The notes beneath the pieces are model-generated. The model made no database searches, was not told where the DNA came from, and saw nothing but the letters and a program-made list of their open reading frames with translations. DNA of 64,000 bases from Orientallactaga sibirica (Eukaryota > Chordata > Mammalia > Rodentia > Dipodidae): positions 1,860,001-1,924,000 of the forward strand of contig JAEOAD010002231.1 of assembly GCA_036365145.1 (NCBI GenBank), given 5' to 3'. Each line of letters begins with the position of its first letter. Position 1 is the stretch's first letter. Shown here piece by piece: positions 41,690-51,654 of this stretch. The position numbers and the translations under genes are program-made.

Positions 41690-42644
41690 TCTTTTATTAC
41701 ATTCCTTCAGAAAGCTATACTTGAATAAAGTTGCTGCTCAGTACATCAATACATTGGAGATTTTTCTGTCTGTCTTTTGATAAACCATAAGATAAATTGT
41801 ATAAGCAATGAGGATACATATTATGTAAGAATAATACTTTGTTTCATATAAAATTTAGAAATAGAGTCCTGCCACTCTGAATTTGAAAAGTATCTTGTTA
41901 GACATGCTTTCATAAATACTGTTTACTAAATTATTAGCTCACTTTATATGTTCTACTTTCCCTCAATAAAGTTTTCTTTCCAAAAATTTTAAGGAAGAGA
42001 AAGCTTATTGCCATGCACTCCCCCCCCACACAGCCTTTTCTGTGTGCCTTTCCTTGACCTTCAAATACAAATGTTTATTTTTTTTCTAGTCTCTTATTTT
42101 CAGACTATGGAGTGAATTGGGGAAAAATACATAAAGCTTTTAAAATTCTATAACTATTTAGTGATGATTTGCAACTTTATTTCAATTTTTCTTACTAGAT
42201 AATCTCCCTGCCAGTTGATTACAACGACCATTATAAACCTTATCAAGCCTCCCCCTGGGGGTGTATAGTCCTTATCTGAGTGTGCCATGCAGCTGTTTCT
42301 TTTGGGTTGGACATGACTGTGGCCATCTTGAATTAGAGCAGCTGTGACCCCTGCATGGGACCTTCATGACGTCACGCTTAGTAACTTTCCTTTGTGCAGC
42401 GAGGGAGAGGCTTCAGGGGCTAGGGCGCTCAGGAGCAACCAGGAAATCTTCATATGACCCCTTCTCTCCTCATGGTTACATAGGAGGTAAGCAAATGACT
42501 GGAGAGGACTTGGGTAGGGTACTGATTTCTGTGAGTCATTCATGCAGTGGGATGGACTGTCCAGTGGCACAGCTGCCTTTGAGTCACCCAAGCTTCTGTA
42601 AGTAATCCCAGTAAACTCATTGGTCCACCCTATTGGGCCTGAAC
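41690..42644. other. Unique sequence; possible LTR remnant at its end
   Basis: About 950 bases without SINEs. The part from ~42240 to 42630 looks LTR-like ('cttctgtaagtaatcccagt' and 'aaactcattggtccacc' near its end), but I cannot name a family. Confidence 0.35.
42367..42374. promoter_or_regulatory. Consensus CRE (TGACGTCA)
   Basis: A full 8 bp cAMP response element palindrome in the possible LTR remnant, preceded by a TG/CA-rich stretch. Binding is not shown by sequence alone. Confidence 0.4.
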
Positions 42645-42795
42645 AGTCTTTTTTTTTTTTTTTTCTTTTGGCTTTTTGAGGTAGTGTCTTGCTCTAGCCC
42701 AGGCTGATCTGGAATTCACTATGGAGTCTCAGGGCGCTCCTCCTACCTCTACTCTGGAGTATTGGAATTAAAGGCGTGTGCCACCACACCTAGCT
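42645..42795 (-). repeat. B1 SINE
   Basis: Reverse B1 with ~20 bases missing ('tctcagggcgctcctcctac'). Confidence 0.88.
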
Positions 42796-42959
42796 AGAGC
42801 CTTTCTTTGATCTGTCAGTGCTCTCTCTACCTACAATGAATAGTAGATATTTCTTTGTCTCTCCAGAAAAAGTCACATGAAGTTGTCCTATTAAAGAAAA
42901 TACAGTAACATCAGCTCCCATTTGCTGACAAGTTCATCCCAACAAAATCACACAGTCGA

Positions 42960-43140
42960 TCTTTTCGTTTTTATTTTCTTATTTACTGTGTGTGTGTGTG
43001 TGTTCATGTGTATGTGTGCATATTCATGTGTGTATGTATGTGAATATGGGTGTGTGTGTGCCGCAGCATGCATGCGAAGGGAAGAGGACAACTTTGGGTT
43101 CAGTTTTTGCCTTTCCATCTCTTTTGAGGCTGAGTTTTTC
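42960..43140 (-). repeat. RSINE1/B4-type 3' fragment with TG repeats
   Basis: TG-rich block followed by 'gaagggaagaggacaacttt' and 'gggttcagtttttgcctttc', typical of the 3' end of rodent B4-type elements. Confidence 0.6.
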
Positions 43141-43599
43141 TTTTTTTCTCTGGATTCTCATTCTGCTATTGTTCTGTGTTAGCTTTCTTGTGCTCATACC
43201 AGCTTCAGGGAAATTCCCTGTGTGTACAAAAATACGTAAATATAATTGTGAAAGCTAAATCACACAATAGATGTACACAATCCCACTTGTTACCTCAGGA
43301 CCAGTACATAATTGTACATAATCTCTGTATTTTCCTTTCTTTCCTGGCCATCTTGCCATTGTTGAGGTTTGTCAGTTTGTTTAGGTTTTTGATATATGAA
43401 AAAAACAGTAAACTATGGAGAAAATTGTGGAAGTGGTTACTGTTCATGATATTGTATTTATTGTTTAGTCTCTTGCAATCTTTTAGCATTAAATTTCACC
43501 ATAATTTAAGAAATATGAAGGTCTCAAGTACATTACAAAATATTATTCCTGTAGGCCCTTTACCACATTAAACAATTAGTAATAATTTTGCCACATTTG
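43141..43599. other. Unique sequence, no gene seen
   Basis: A 131-codon frame (43176-43571) is rich in Leu/Phe/Ile as expected of AT-rich DNA. No domain recognised. Confidence 0.4.
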
Positions 43600-43601
43600 T
43601 T

Positions 43602-43791
43602 ACCTCTCTCTTTCTCTCTCTCTCTCTTTTGTTTTGTTTTGTTTTTTGAGGTCCGGTCTCGCTTTAGCCCAGGCTGACCTGGAATTCACTCTGTATTCTC
43701 AGGGTGGCCTCTGACTCATGGTGATCCTCCTACCTCTGTCTCCCAAGTACTGAGTGCTGGGATTAAAGGTGTGCGCCACCACGCCCAGCTC
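43602..43791 (-). repeat. B1 SINE
   Basis: Reverse B1 with an 8 bp internal duplication ('agtactgagtgctggg') and a CT-rich plus (GTTTT)n tail. Confidence 0.9.
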
Positions 43792-43809
43792 CCATCTCTC
43801 TTTTTATGT

Positions 43810-43864
43810 GTTATTATTTTTAAGATATTTTATTTATTTGCAAGCAGAGAGAGAGAGAGCAAGA

Positions 43865-43904
<40 letters not shown>

Positions 43905-44046
43905 CAGGGACTCTAGCCACTGCAAATGAACACCAGATGCATTCACTACTGTGTACATCTGGCTTTATGTACATACTTGGGAATTGAACCTGGGTCATTA
44001 GGCATTGCAGGCGAGTCCCTTAACTGCTGAGCCATCTCTCCAGCCT
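43810..44046 (-). repeat. tRNA-derived SINE with (GT)n
   Basis: Reverse SINE whose purine tract was replaced by (GT)18 (43866-43902). Confidence 0.92.
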
Positions 44047-44128
44047 GTGTATTTTATTTTTGAACATTTGAAAATGGGTTGCGGATATGATTTCCCTTTG
44101 CCTCTAAGCCCTTGAGCATGTTTTCTTT

Positions 44129-44254
44129 TCTTTTCTTTTTTAAGTTTTTTTGACTGACCTGGAATTCATTATGTAATCTCAAGGTGGCCTCGAACTCACA
44201 GCGATCTGCTATCTCTGCCTCCCGAGTTCTGGGATAAAAGGCTTGCGCCACCAT
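44129..44254 (-). repeat. B1 SINE, internally deleted
   Basis: Reverse B1 missing 'ggtagggtctcactctagcccaggc'-equivalent bases. Perfect 13 bp duplication GCATGTTTTCTTT (44116-44128 and 44255-44267). Confidence 0.93.
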
Positions 44255-44267
44255 GCATGTTTTCTTT

Positions 44268-44509
44268 AAAAAAATATTTATTTACTCATTTACTTATGTG
44301 TATGTGTGGGTGTGTGTGGGCACACACACATGCATGTACGTGCACACACACATACACATATGCCAGGGCCTCTTGCCACTGCAAATGAACTCCAGATGCT
44401 TGTGCTACATTTTGCATCTGGCTTTATGTGGGTGACTTAGGAACTGAACCTGAACCAGCAGGCTTTGTAAGCAAGCGCTTTTAACTACTGAGCTATCTCC
44501 CCAGCTCCA
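44268..44509 (-). repeat. tRNA-derived SINE with GT/CA repeats
   Basis: Reverse copy with 'tgtgggcacacacacatgca' in place of the GA tract, making a small inverted repeat. Confidence 0.9.
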
Positions 44510-45117
44510 AACATATGTTTTCTAAGAACACAGAATCCAATCATCAAAGTCAAAAACATTAACACTAACATATTACTGTATCTAATCAATAGTACCTTTC
44601 AAAATCTCAGCAGTTGTTATAATAAATTGTCCTTTATAGTCAATCCATGTCACCCTTCCACGACCCTCCCCAGTAGAACAGGGTCCAATCCACAGTCAGT
44701 ATTATATCTAGTTGTCATGTCCTGTTTTTTTTCTTCTAATATGGAGTGTTCTTCGGTCCACCATCATGTTTCTTTATAGTGCTGAGCAGTCCAAGTAAAT
44801 CATCTGGGAAAGCATTTCTCAATGTAGTTTTTCTTCATACTTTATTTCCTTAAAATTGTGTTTGTCTTGCTTATATTTAGTAGGGATATTACACAAAGGA
44901 GGCTGTGTTCTTTTCAGTGCACCATGCGAGGAACCATAAAATGTCAGCTTTCCCAATTTGAGTGATGTCAATTTTGATTATGTGGTTGGTGTTCCAGGTT
45001 TCTCTGCTCTAATAGTTCTATTTTCCCCACTTTAATAATTTGTGGAGATATATCTCAAGACTACATTACTACCCTGTTCTTAACTAAATTTTAACCCAGT
45101 AGCTTTGATATCCATTG
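44510..45117. other. Unique sequence, no gene seen
   Basis: Nothing recognised. Confidence 0.45.
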
Positions 45118-45118
45118 G

Positions 45119-45315
45119 TATTTTTAAAATATTTTAAATTTATTCATTTTCAAGGGGAGAGAGAATGGGCGCACCAGGGCCACCAGCCACTGTAAATGAA
45201 CTCCAGATGCATGTGCCACCCTGTTCATCTGGCTTACATGGATACTGGGGAATCAAACCTGGGTCCTTAGACTTTGTAGGCAAGAGCCTTAACTGCTAAG
45301 CCATCTCTCCAGCTA
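45119..45315 (-). repeat. tRNA-derived SINE (B2/Dip-like)
   Basis: Reverse copy ending 'aagccatctctccagct'. Short purine tract. Confidence 0.9.
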
Positions 45316-45344
45316 AGCCTTGTTTTAAATATTTCATTTTACCT

Positions 45345-45425
45345 TGTTCTATGTGGTTCTGGGGATTGAACCCAGGGCTTCACACATGCTGAGCAAACAC
45401 TCTACCAGCTGTGCTGCCTCCCCAT
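45345..45425 (-). repeat. ID SINE
   Basis: 'tctggggattgaacccaggg', 'cacacatgctgagcaaacac' and 'tctaccagctgtgctgcc' are the reverse of an ID element. Confidence 0.8.
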
Positions 45426-45464
45426 CCTTCCTCTTGCTCTTACTCTGCTTGTGGGGGCCACAGG

Positions 45465-45610
45465 TGATCAGACTGGCTTCACTTGAACTTCCTACCATGG
45501 TATTCAGCCGTGCCTCAGGCCTACAGTGGTGGGGCCTGAAACCTCTGAAACTGAGCCCAAATAATCTTTCTTTCTTTTCAGTTATTTCATCAATGTGATG
45601 GAAAGCAAGC
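45465..45610 (+). repeat. MaLR LTR 3' end remnant
   Basis: 'cctgaaacctctgaaactga', 'gcccaaataatctttctttc' and 'tcaatgtgatggaaagcaag' resemble the polyadenylation-signal end of rodent MaLR LTRs. Confidence 0.55.
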
Positions 45611-45695
45611 CAACACAAGGATAGTGAATATTCTTACTTCATATAAACTATTTACCAGCCTGTCATATCAACATTAAAACTTGTGTTGATATTTT

Positions 45696-45870
45696 AGCAG
45701 CCAAGTGTGGTGGTGCACGCCTTTAATACCAGCACTTGAGAGGCAGAGGTAGGAGGATTGCTCTGAGTTCGAGGCCACCCTGGGACTACATAGTGAATTC
45801 TAGGTCAGCCTGGGCTAGAGTGAGACCCTACCTCCAAAAAAAAACAGAAAAAAAAACTCAGAAGACCTTA
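45696..45870 (+). repeat. B1 SINE
   Basis: Forward B1. TGTTGATATTTT duplicated (45684-45695 and 45871-45882), with ~14 non-A bases between tail and right repeat. Confidence 0.9.
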
Positions 45871-46079
45871 TGTTGATATTTTGATATATTGATAGTGGAT
45901 AGCTTGCAATATTGAAATTATATAGCTTTGCCAATCAATTTGTAAAGAACTGGCTTTTTTATTTTGCTTTTCAATTAGGTATTTTTTCATGTATAAAGCA
46001 TACTTCTACATCTACTTAACTTTATGAGTATTTTATAATAAAGTTTTTTCTTAATTTCTGTTAGATTTGTTTTCAGATA

Positions 46080-46236
46080 TTTTATTTTAGTTTGGTTTTT
46101 CGAGGGTGTGTCTTGCTCCAGCCCAGGCTGACCTGGAATTCACTATGTAGTCTCAGGGTGGCCTTGAACTCACAGAGCTCCTCCTGCCTCTTCCTCCCAA
46201 GTGCTGGGATTAAAGGCATGAGCCACCATGTCCTAC
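46080..46236 (-). repeat. B1 SINE
   Basis: Reverse B1 with 'tttggtttttcgagggtgtg' at its 3' end. Confidence 0.9.
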
Positions 46237-46403
46237 TAGATATATTTTTTTTATATATTTGAATGGAATCTCTTTATAAATTATGTTCTGTATGTTATTA
46301 TTATTTCATTATGGAAATGTTTAATGAGCACTTATTAGAAATGATACTGAATTTTGCATATTACTTTCTGGCAAACATTGTTTCTTATAAATTAATTTGA
46401 GGA

Positions 46404-46560
46404 TTTTATTTTTTATTTTTTGGTTGTTTAAAGTAGGGTCTTAATCTAGCCCAGGCTGGCCTGGAATTCACTCTGTAGTCTCAGGAAGGCTTTGAACTCA
46501 TGGTGATCCTCCTACCTCTGTTGTGCTGGGATTAAAGGCACGTGTCACCACACCTGGCTG
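46404..46560 (-). repeat. B1 SINE
   Basis: Reverse, diverged B1 with a 10-base gap at 'cctctgttgtgctggg'. Confidence 0.88.
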
Positions 46561-47041
46561 ATTTTAGGATTTTTATATAATCTACCAACTCACTTGAGGA
46601 AAAAAATGAAACCCAAGCTAATTCAAGCTAATCCAAGCTAATAATAATTGTGTAATCCCAAGCTTTGGTCTTTGATCTATTTTCCTTATTGTTCAGAAGG
46701 ACACTGATAAAATCAGAAGACCAGCATACTGCTGGAAGGTTACCTCACCACTCAATCTAGCCTGGTCCTAAATATGCTTTGGCGCCATCTGGTGGTGACT
46801 ATCCACTCCTGCTTAACGGAGGGACATGACATCTCTTGGTAGCCGACTTTCAGGAAAGCCAATGATTTTTGCAAATTCCTGGGAAGGTAGCACCAATTTT
46901 GTTGGCCTAGGATGGGTAGAGGAGAGGAGCAAGCGATTTGTTCTACATGACAAAATTCATAATACGCTGGGTGTTTTCCACACGGCTTTACTGTATTTAT
47001 GTACTTGTATATACTTCTCTGTTACAATGTAAGCTTCCAGA
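46561..47041. other. Unique sequence with a CTCF-like site
   Basis: Contains three close copies of CAAGCTAAT at 46613-46640 and a CTCF-type motif at 46780. No gene recognised. Confidence 0.45.
46780..46798 (-). promoter_or_regulatory. CTCF-like motif outside repeats
   Basis: The plus strand reads TGGCGCCATCTGGTGGTGA. The minus strand carries CCACCAGATGGCGC, a commonly bound variant of the CTCF core. Confidence 0.5.
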
Positions 47042-47050
47042 TGTTGAGGA

Positions 47051-47272
47051 TTTGTTTTATTTTTTTATTTATTTTATTTGAGAAAGAGAGATAGGAAGAG
47101 AGAGAAAGAGGCAGATAGAAAGAGAATGTCAGGGCCTCCAGCTGCTGCAAATGAACTCCAGATGCATGTGCCACCTTGTGCATTTGGCTTACATAGGTCC
47201 TGGGGAGTTGAACCTGGGTCCTTTGGCTTTGCAGGCAAGCGTCTTACCTGCTAAGCCATCTCTCCAACCCAG
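47051..47272 (-). repeat. tRNA-derived SINE (B2/Dip-like)
   Basis: Reverse copy with duplication TGTTGAGGA (47042-47050 and 47273-47281). Confidence 0.94.
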
Positions 47273-47432
47273 TGTTGAGGACTTTTTATCTGTTTTGTTC
47301 AGTCACATTACTAATAAGTAGAATAGTTCATAGCATGCATACATTCAAATGTATTAATTTAATAAAGTGAATTGCTTTATATATTAGACTTTCATCAGGT
47401 AGATACAAAATTGAAATCATAAAGTTGAAAAA

Positions 47433-47563
47433 AACTGAGACAAGGTCTTATGTATCTCAGGCTTGTCTTGAATGCATTATGTAACCAAGGATGACTTTGA
47501 ACTTCTGAACCTCCTGCTTGTACCCCTTAGTGCTGGGATTAGATGTGTGCCACCACACCAGAT
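47433..47563 (-). repeat. Old B1-type SINE
   Basis: 'gagacaaggtcttatgtatc', 'ccaaggatgactttgaactt' and 'tgctgggattagatgtgtgc' match an older B1 subfamily. Confidence 0.7.
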
Positions 47564-47688
47564 TTGTGAAATTCCTTAATGAACTCAGCCATACATAATA
47601 TTTTTTTGTTTTGTTTGGAGTCATAAAAATCATTTCAATAGGCACCAAGATTTATTCTGGCTAGTATCTGAATTTTTAAAATACAGTT

Positions 47689-47826
47689 GGCTGGGCATGG
47701 TGGTATACACCTTTAATCCCAGCACTTGAGAGGCAGAAGTAGGAGAACTGCTGAAGTTCAAGGCCAGCCTGGGACTATAGAGTGAGGCTAGAGTGAGACC
47801 CTACCTTGAAAAAGACAAAAAAAATT
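47689..47826 (+). repeat. B1 SINE
   Basis: Forward B1 with a 20-base central deletion ('gagtgaggctagagtgagac'). Confidence 0.9.
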
Positions 47827-47842
47827 CATTACACATTTTTTA

Positions 47843-47956
47843 TCCAGGTATGGTGGCTTACACCTATAATCCCAGCACTCAGAAGGTTGATGCAGAAGGA
47901 CTGCCATGAGTTCATGAGATAGACTGGGCTAAAGAGTCAGACCCCATCTCAAAAAC
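47843..47956 (+). repeat. B1 SINE (diverged)
   Basis: Forward B1 with the middle deleted; ends 'gaccccatctcaaaaacc'. Confidence 0.85.
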
Positions 47957-47967
47957 CACATAAAACA

Positions 47968-48912
47968 TTTTTTTTAATTGACAACAAAATATAGTTACAT
48001 ACAAAAAGTGCATAGTATTTCCCTCCCCTCCCCCCACTCCTCTTTAGAACTCCACTCTCCATCCTATCCCCTCCCTCTCTCCATTAGTCTCTTTTTTAAT
48101 TTGATGTCATCATCTTTTACTTCTATTATGAGGGTCTTGAGGAGGTATTGCTAGGCACAGCAAGGTCATGGATATCAAGGCCAATTTCTGTCTGGGCAGT
48201 TGCATTGTAAGGAGTCGTACCCTTCCTTTGGCTCTTCCATTCTATCCGCCCCCTCTTCCGCAATGGTCCCTGAGCCTTGGTGGGTGTGACAAAGGTGTTT
48301 CAGTGCTGGGTACTCCTCCATCCCTTCTTCTCAGCACTATGTTGCCTTTTGGATCATCCCAGTGGTCATCGCCATCTGAAAAGAGAAGCTTCTCTAACCA
48401 GAAGTGAGAGTAGCATTAATATGTGAATATGAGCATTAAGTGTACTATTTTCCGGGCAGCTTGGTGGGAATAGTATATACATTTAGACAAGAGCATGCTT
48501 TATACCCCTAAGGCTCATGACCTTACCTTCCATAGACTTTGCTTAGGTTTTTCAGTACCAGGTATGTATACCCTCCTGTAGAGAAGGCTTTCAGTCCAAT
48601 TATGGAGCAGTTGGTTACCCCAAGAGTAGACATGCCACTATTGCACCCGTTCAGTCTTTGGGCCTGTCTGGCCAAATTTGAATATTCAGTGTCCACTGTT
48701 TTCACTGCTGATGACTTCTGTCTCCCATACTCTGCATGCAGTGCAGCTTTTTCCAGCTTTCAGTTGGCTGGTCTACAGGGAGAAGGTTTTCTGCTCAGCA
48801 CCAGCTTGCTTTCTCAGTGACCTTGCCTCTCAGGCAAGAGATGTCTTCAGCAATAGGGTCTTACTATCTGTTTCTCAAGGGAAACCAAGGGCTTGGGCAA
48901 ACGCCTTTAATG
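47968..48912 (-). mobile_element. L1 3' UTR, 5'-truncated insertion
   Basis: Minus-strand L1 terminus with the duplication CACATAAAACA on both sides (47957-47967 and 48913-48923). It is very similar to 39184-40100 (long runs such as 'gcagttggttaccccaagag' are shared), so both derive from close L1 masters. Confidence 0.95.
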
Positions 48913-49059
48913 CACATAAAACAATTTTTGATATTTTTAAATAAAAAAGTTTAACAACCTAAAGAATCATATACTTATATCCCACCAGCGTAAATAAAAC
49001 AAAACACCCTCTCCCCCCAATAAAATAGACCTAACAAAAAGAGCCATAGGTTTCCAGTT

Positions 49060-49238
49060 TCTATATATATATATATATATTGTTTGTTTGTTTGTTTGTT
49101 TTTCGATGTAGGGTCTCACTCTGGCCCAGGCTGACCTGGAATTCACTATGTAGTCTCAGGGTGGCCTCGAACTCATGGCAATCCTCCTACCTCTGCCTCC
49201 CGAGTGCTGGGATTAAAAGCTTGCACCACCATGCCCGG
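49060..49238 (-). repeat. B1 SINE with (AT)n end
   Basis: Reverse B1 near consensus. (AT)9 and (TTTG)5 form its tail (49063-49100). The left copy of AGGTTTCCAGTT lies at 49048-49059. Confidence 0.94.
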
Positions 49239-49240
49239 CT

Positions 49241-49272
<32 letters not shown>

Positions 49273-49449
49273 GAGAGAAAAAGAGGCAGAGAGAGAGAAT
49301 GGGCATGTCAGGGCCTCCAGCCACTGCAAATGAACTCCAGATGCATGTGCCCTCTTGTGCATCTGGCTTACATGGGTCCTGGAGAATCAAACCGGGATCC
49401 TTTGGCTTTGCAGGCAAATTCCTTAACCACTAAGCCATCTGTCCAGCCC
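49239..49449 (-). repeat. tRNA-derived SINE (B2/Dip-like)
   Basis: Reverse SINE joined to the B1 through its (TTTA)n tail. The right copy of AGGTTTCCAGTT lies at 49450-49461, so one duplication encloses both SINEs. Confidence 0.94.
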
Positions 49450-49587
49450 AGGTTTCCAGTTATTGAGTTACTCAGAATTTGTGCTAGTCAGACTTGTTTT
49501 GAAAAATAGCACAATTTAGAAACACTGCCATCTAGTGTTTAAAATAGTCCCATAAAATTAATGTATCTAAGCAGATTGTTTCAAAAT

Positions 49588-49703
49588 GTAGATAGAGCTG
49601 AGATGGTGGTGCATGCCTACAATCCCAGCACTTGGGTGGCTGTGGCAGGAGGATTAGGAGTTCAAAGCTATCCGGGCTACTTATAAACCTGCCTAAAAAA
49701 ATT
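49588..49703 (+). repeat. Old B1-type SINE
   Basis: 'gagatggtggtgcatgccta', 'caatcccagcacttgggtgg' and 'ggcaggaggattagg' mark an older B1-like copy. Confidence 0.75.
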
Positions 49704-49705
49704 CA

Positions 49706-49907
49706 GGGCTAGAGAGATGGCTCAGTTGCCAAGGCATTTGCCTGCAAAGCTTAATGACCTGGGTTCGATTCCTCAGTACCCACATAAAGTCAGATACACA
49801 AAGTGGCATATGCATTTGGATTTTGTTTGCAGGGGCTAGAGGCCTTGGTGTGCCCATCCTCTTTCTCTCTGTCTCTCTATCTATCAAATCAATCAATAAA
49901 TTTTTAA
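49706..49907 (+). repeat. tRNA-derived SINE (B2/Dip-like)
   Basis: Forward SINE with 'gctcagttgccaaggc' at the A box and B box 'gggttcgattcc'. Confidence 0.92.
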
Positions 49908-49972
49908 AAAATTAAACAAAATGTGGATGGAATCTTGAGTGTCTGAAATTTGAAGTCAAGAGTGGAAATCAA

Positions 49973-50186
49973 TGGCTGGAGAGATGCCTTAGTGGTTAAG
50001 GCACTTGCCTGCAAAGCCAAAGGACCCAGGTTTGAGTCCCCAGTGCCCATATAAAGCCGGATACACAAGGTGGCACATGCATCTGGGGTCTGTTTACAGT
50101 GGCTAGAGGCCCTGGTACATACATTCTCTCTCTTTATCTGGCTTCCTCTTTCTCTCTCAAGTAAAAATCAATTTTAAAAATTTTTA
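49973..50186 (+). repeat. tRNA-derived SINE (B2/Dip-like)
   Basis: Forward copy, 'gagatgccttagtggttaag'; ends in a T-interrupted A-rich tail. Confidence 0.92.
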
Positions 50187-50289
50187 AAAGAATGGAGATA
50201 AAGAGAGAATTTCTTTCCTCTTCCCCTCTTTTTCCCCCTCCACTCCCCTCCCCTTCCTTTCTATTCTCTGGTTGTTTGAAGCTAACTTG

Positions 50290-50512
50290 TCCTCCTGCCT
50301 CATGTGTTTGTGATTAAGGCCCCTGCTGATGGAGCCTTGCTTGACTAGGTATGTCGCTGGGGGCAGACCTTGAGGATTATAAGTCTGGCCCCACTGGGTG
50401 TTGGGAGTTCACTCTTTCGGCTTCCTCCCTGCTGAAGTGATAAGATATGATGCCTGTCTGGATGTGCCATGTTTTCCCTGTCATGATGAAACTGTAAACT
50501 GATAAGGTAACT
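50290..50512 (+). repeat. MaLR-like LTR remnant
   Basis: 'gattaaggcccctgctgatg', 'gctgggggcagaccttgagg' and 'ccatgttttccctgtcatga' have the order of a family B-type MaLR LTR and share words with 62300-62400. Confidence 0.6.
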
Positions 50513-50559
50513 GTACCATCCTTTCCCTTCCCCTCTTCATTTCTTCCTCTTCCCCTGTT

Positions 50560-50757
50560 TAGACAGGGAGGGTCTAGCTATGTGATGTCTTCAGCAAGAG
50601 GGACAGAGATCTGATTTTAGTGGACAACCAAGAGCAATGGCAATATCCTATATTGTTTTAGGGGAGTCTGTAACCTTCCTGACCAACAATTCATTAGAAG
50701 GTATTGGCTCCATTTTAAATTCAAAGACAGAGCCATAATGACTGTCCACCTTTATTG
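50560..50757 (-). repeat. L1 3' UTR fragment
   Basis: 'gtgatgtcttcagcaagagg', 'gacaaccaagagcaatggca', 'gaccaacaattcattagaag' parallel the L1 3' UTR copies at 40040 and 48835. It may continue beyond the LTR at 51259. Confidence 0.8.
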
Positions 50758-50762
50758 ACATG

Positions 50763-51253
50763 TGTGATGGTTAAGTTTGTGTCAACTTGATTTGTTTAGG
50801 AATCCACAGACATTGCTCATAGTGTATCTCTGAGGTTGCCTCTAGGAAGGATTAACTAAAGGAAGAATCCTTCCCCCAGGGTGGCCCCTTCTCCCAGAGT
50901 GGGCGGCCCCTCTCAGAGGAGGGGGCTGGTTTATAAAAAGAAGCTCTGGGTACAAAGGCATCCTCTCCTCCCACCTGGCTGCTGGTGCTGCTTGCTGTTT
51001 TCTGCTTGGTTCTTGGTGCTTGCTGCTTTCCAGTGTGGACTGAGCAGCGTCTCTCCAGGACGCCTCCAGGCCTTCAGTGCTGGATCGGGACTGCTGAGGC
51101 ATCCAGCCTTGTGGACTGAGCAGCTACCAGGTTCCTTGACTTTCGGGCCTGCAACCTGTTATTGCTGGACTGTTGTAAGCTATTCCAATAAATTCCCTTT
51201 TAATACAATTCATTCTATCCATTCTGTTCCTCTAGAGAACCCTGACTAATACA
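50763..51253 (+). mobile_element. Solo ERVL-type (MLT2-like) LTR
   Basis: 491 bp TG...CA element with a perfect 5 bp duplication ACATG (50758-50762 and 51254-51258). It has a GC box GGGCGG (50901), a TATA box TTATAAAA (50931), a polyadenylation signal AATAAA (51187) and the ending 'gaaccctgactaataca' typical of ERVL-class LTRs. The perfect duplication and intact signals suggest a fairly recent insertion. The overlapping 122-codon open frame is probably coincidental. Confidence 0.88.
50901..50940 (+). promoter_or_regulatory. LTR core promoter (GC box and TATA box)
   Basis: GGGCGG at 50901-50906 and TTATAAAA at 50931-50938 are spaced as in an RNA polymerase II promoter. A start near 50962-50968 would be expected by rule. 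Confidence 0.55.
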
Positions 51254-51259
51254 ACATGT

Positions 51260-51450
51260 AAGTAACATCACCTGTCCAGCATAATACATGAGACCCAGAA
51301 AAATAAATAACATTCTTAAAAGTAAAAGGCACGCCTTTTTCCCTTCCTGACTTCTCATGGGCAGGAGTTCTTCATAATCTCTCCTCTTCCCTTCTCTTAA
51401 TCTAATGACATCTCTCTAAACTTTTATTTTTAAGTAAAAGAGGTACCATC
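51260..51450 (+). repeat. Fragment related to the retrocopy at 58876
   Basis: 'gggcaggagttcttcataat' and 'cttaatctaatgacatctct' match 'ggcaggaactctctgc' and 'cttaatctaataaagtttct' of the element ending at 59080. Family unknown. Confidence 0.45.
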
Positions 51451-51459
51451 CTATAAATT

Positions 51460-51612
51460 TACTTTTTTGTTGTTTGCTTTTTGTTTTTCAAAGTAGGGTC
51501 TTGTTCTATCCCAGGCTGACCTGGAATTTTGTTGTCTTGGGCTGGCCTGGAACTCACAATGACCCTCCTACCTCAGCCTCTCAAATGCTGCGTGTGCCAC
51601 TGAGACCTGCTA
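51460..51612 (-). repeat. B1 SINE (diverged)
   Basis: Reverse B1 with an internal deletion ('gaattttgttgtcttgggctgg') and a loss around 'tgctgcgtgtgcc'. Confidence 0.8.
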
Positions 51613-51654
51613 GTTTTTTTTTTTTTTTTAATTTAGAGAGATTTTATTAGATTT

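Noticed and set aside
42366..42605. 79-codon frame with an internal AGGTAAGC donor-like word
   Set aside because: No matching acceptor or protein similarity. One donor-like word is expected by chance.
43176..43571. 131-codon frame
   Set aside because: AT-driven composition, no domain, no splice or promoter context.
50881..51249. 122-codon frame within the LTR
   Set aside because: It coincides with the LTR's promoter, R and polyadenylation regions, and shows no protein similarity.
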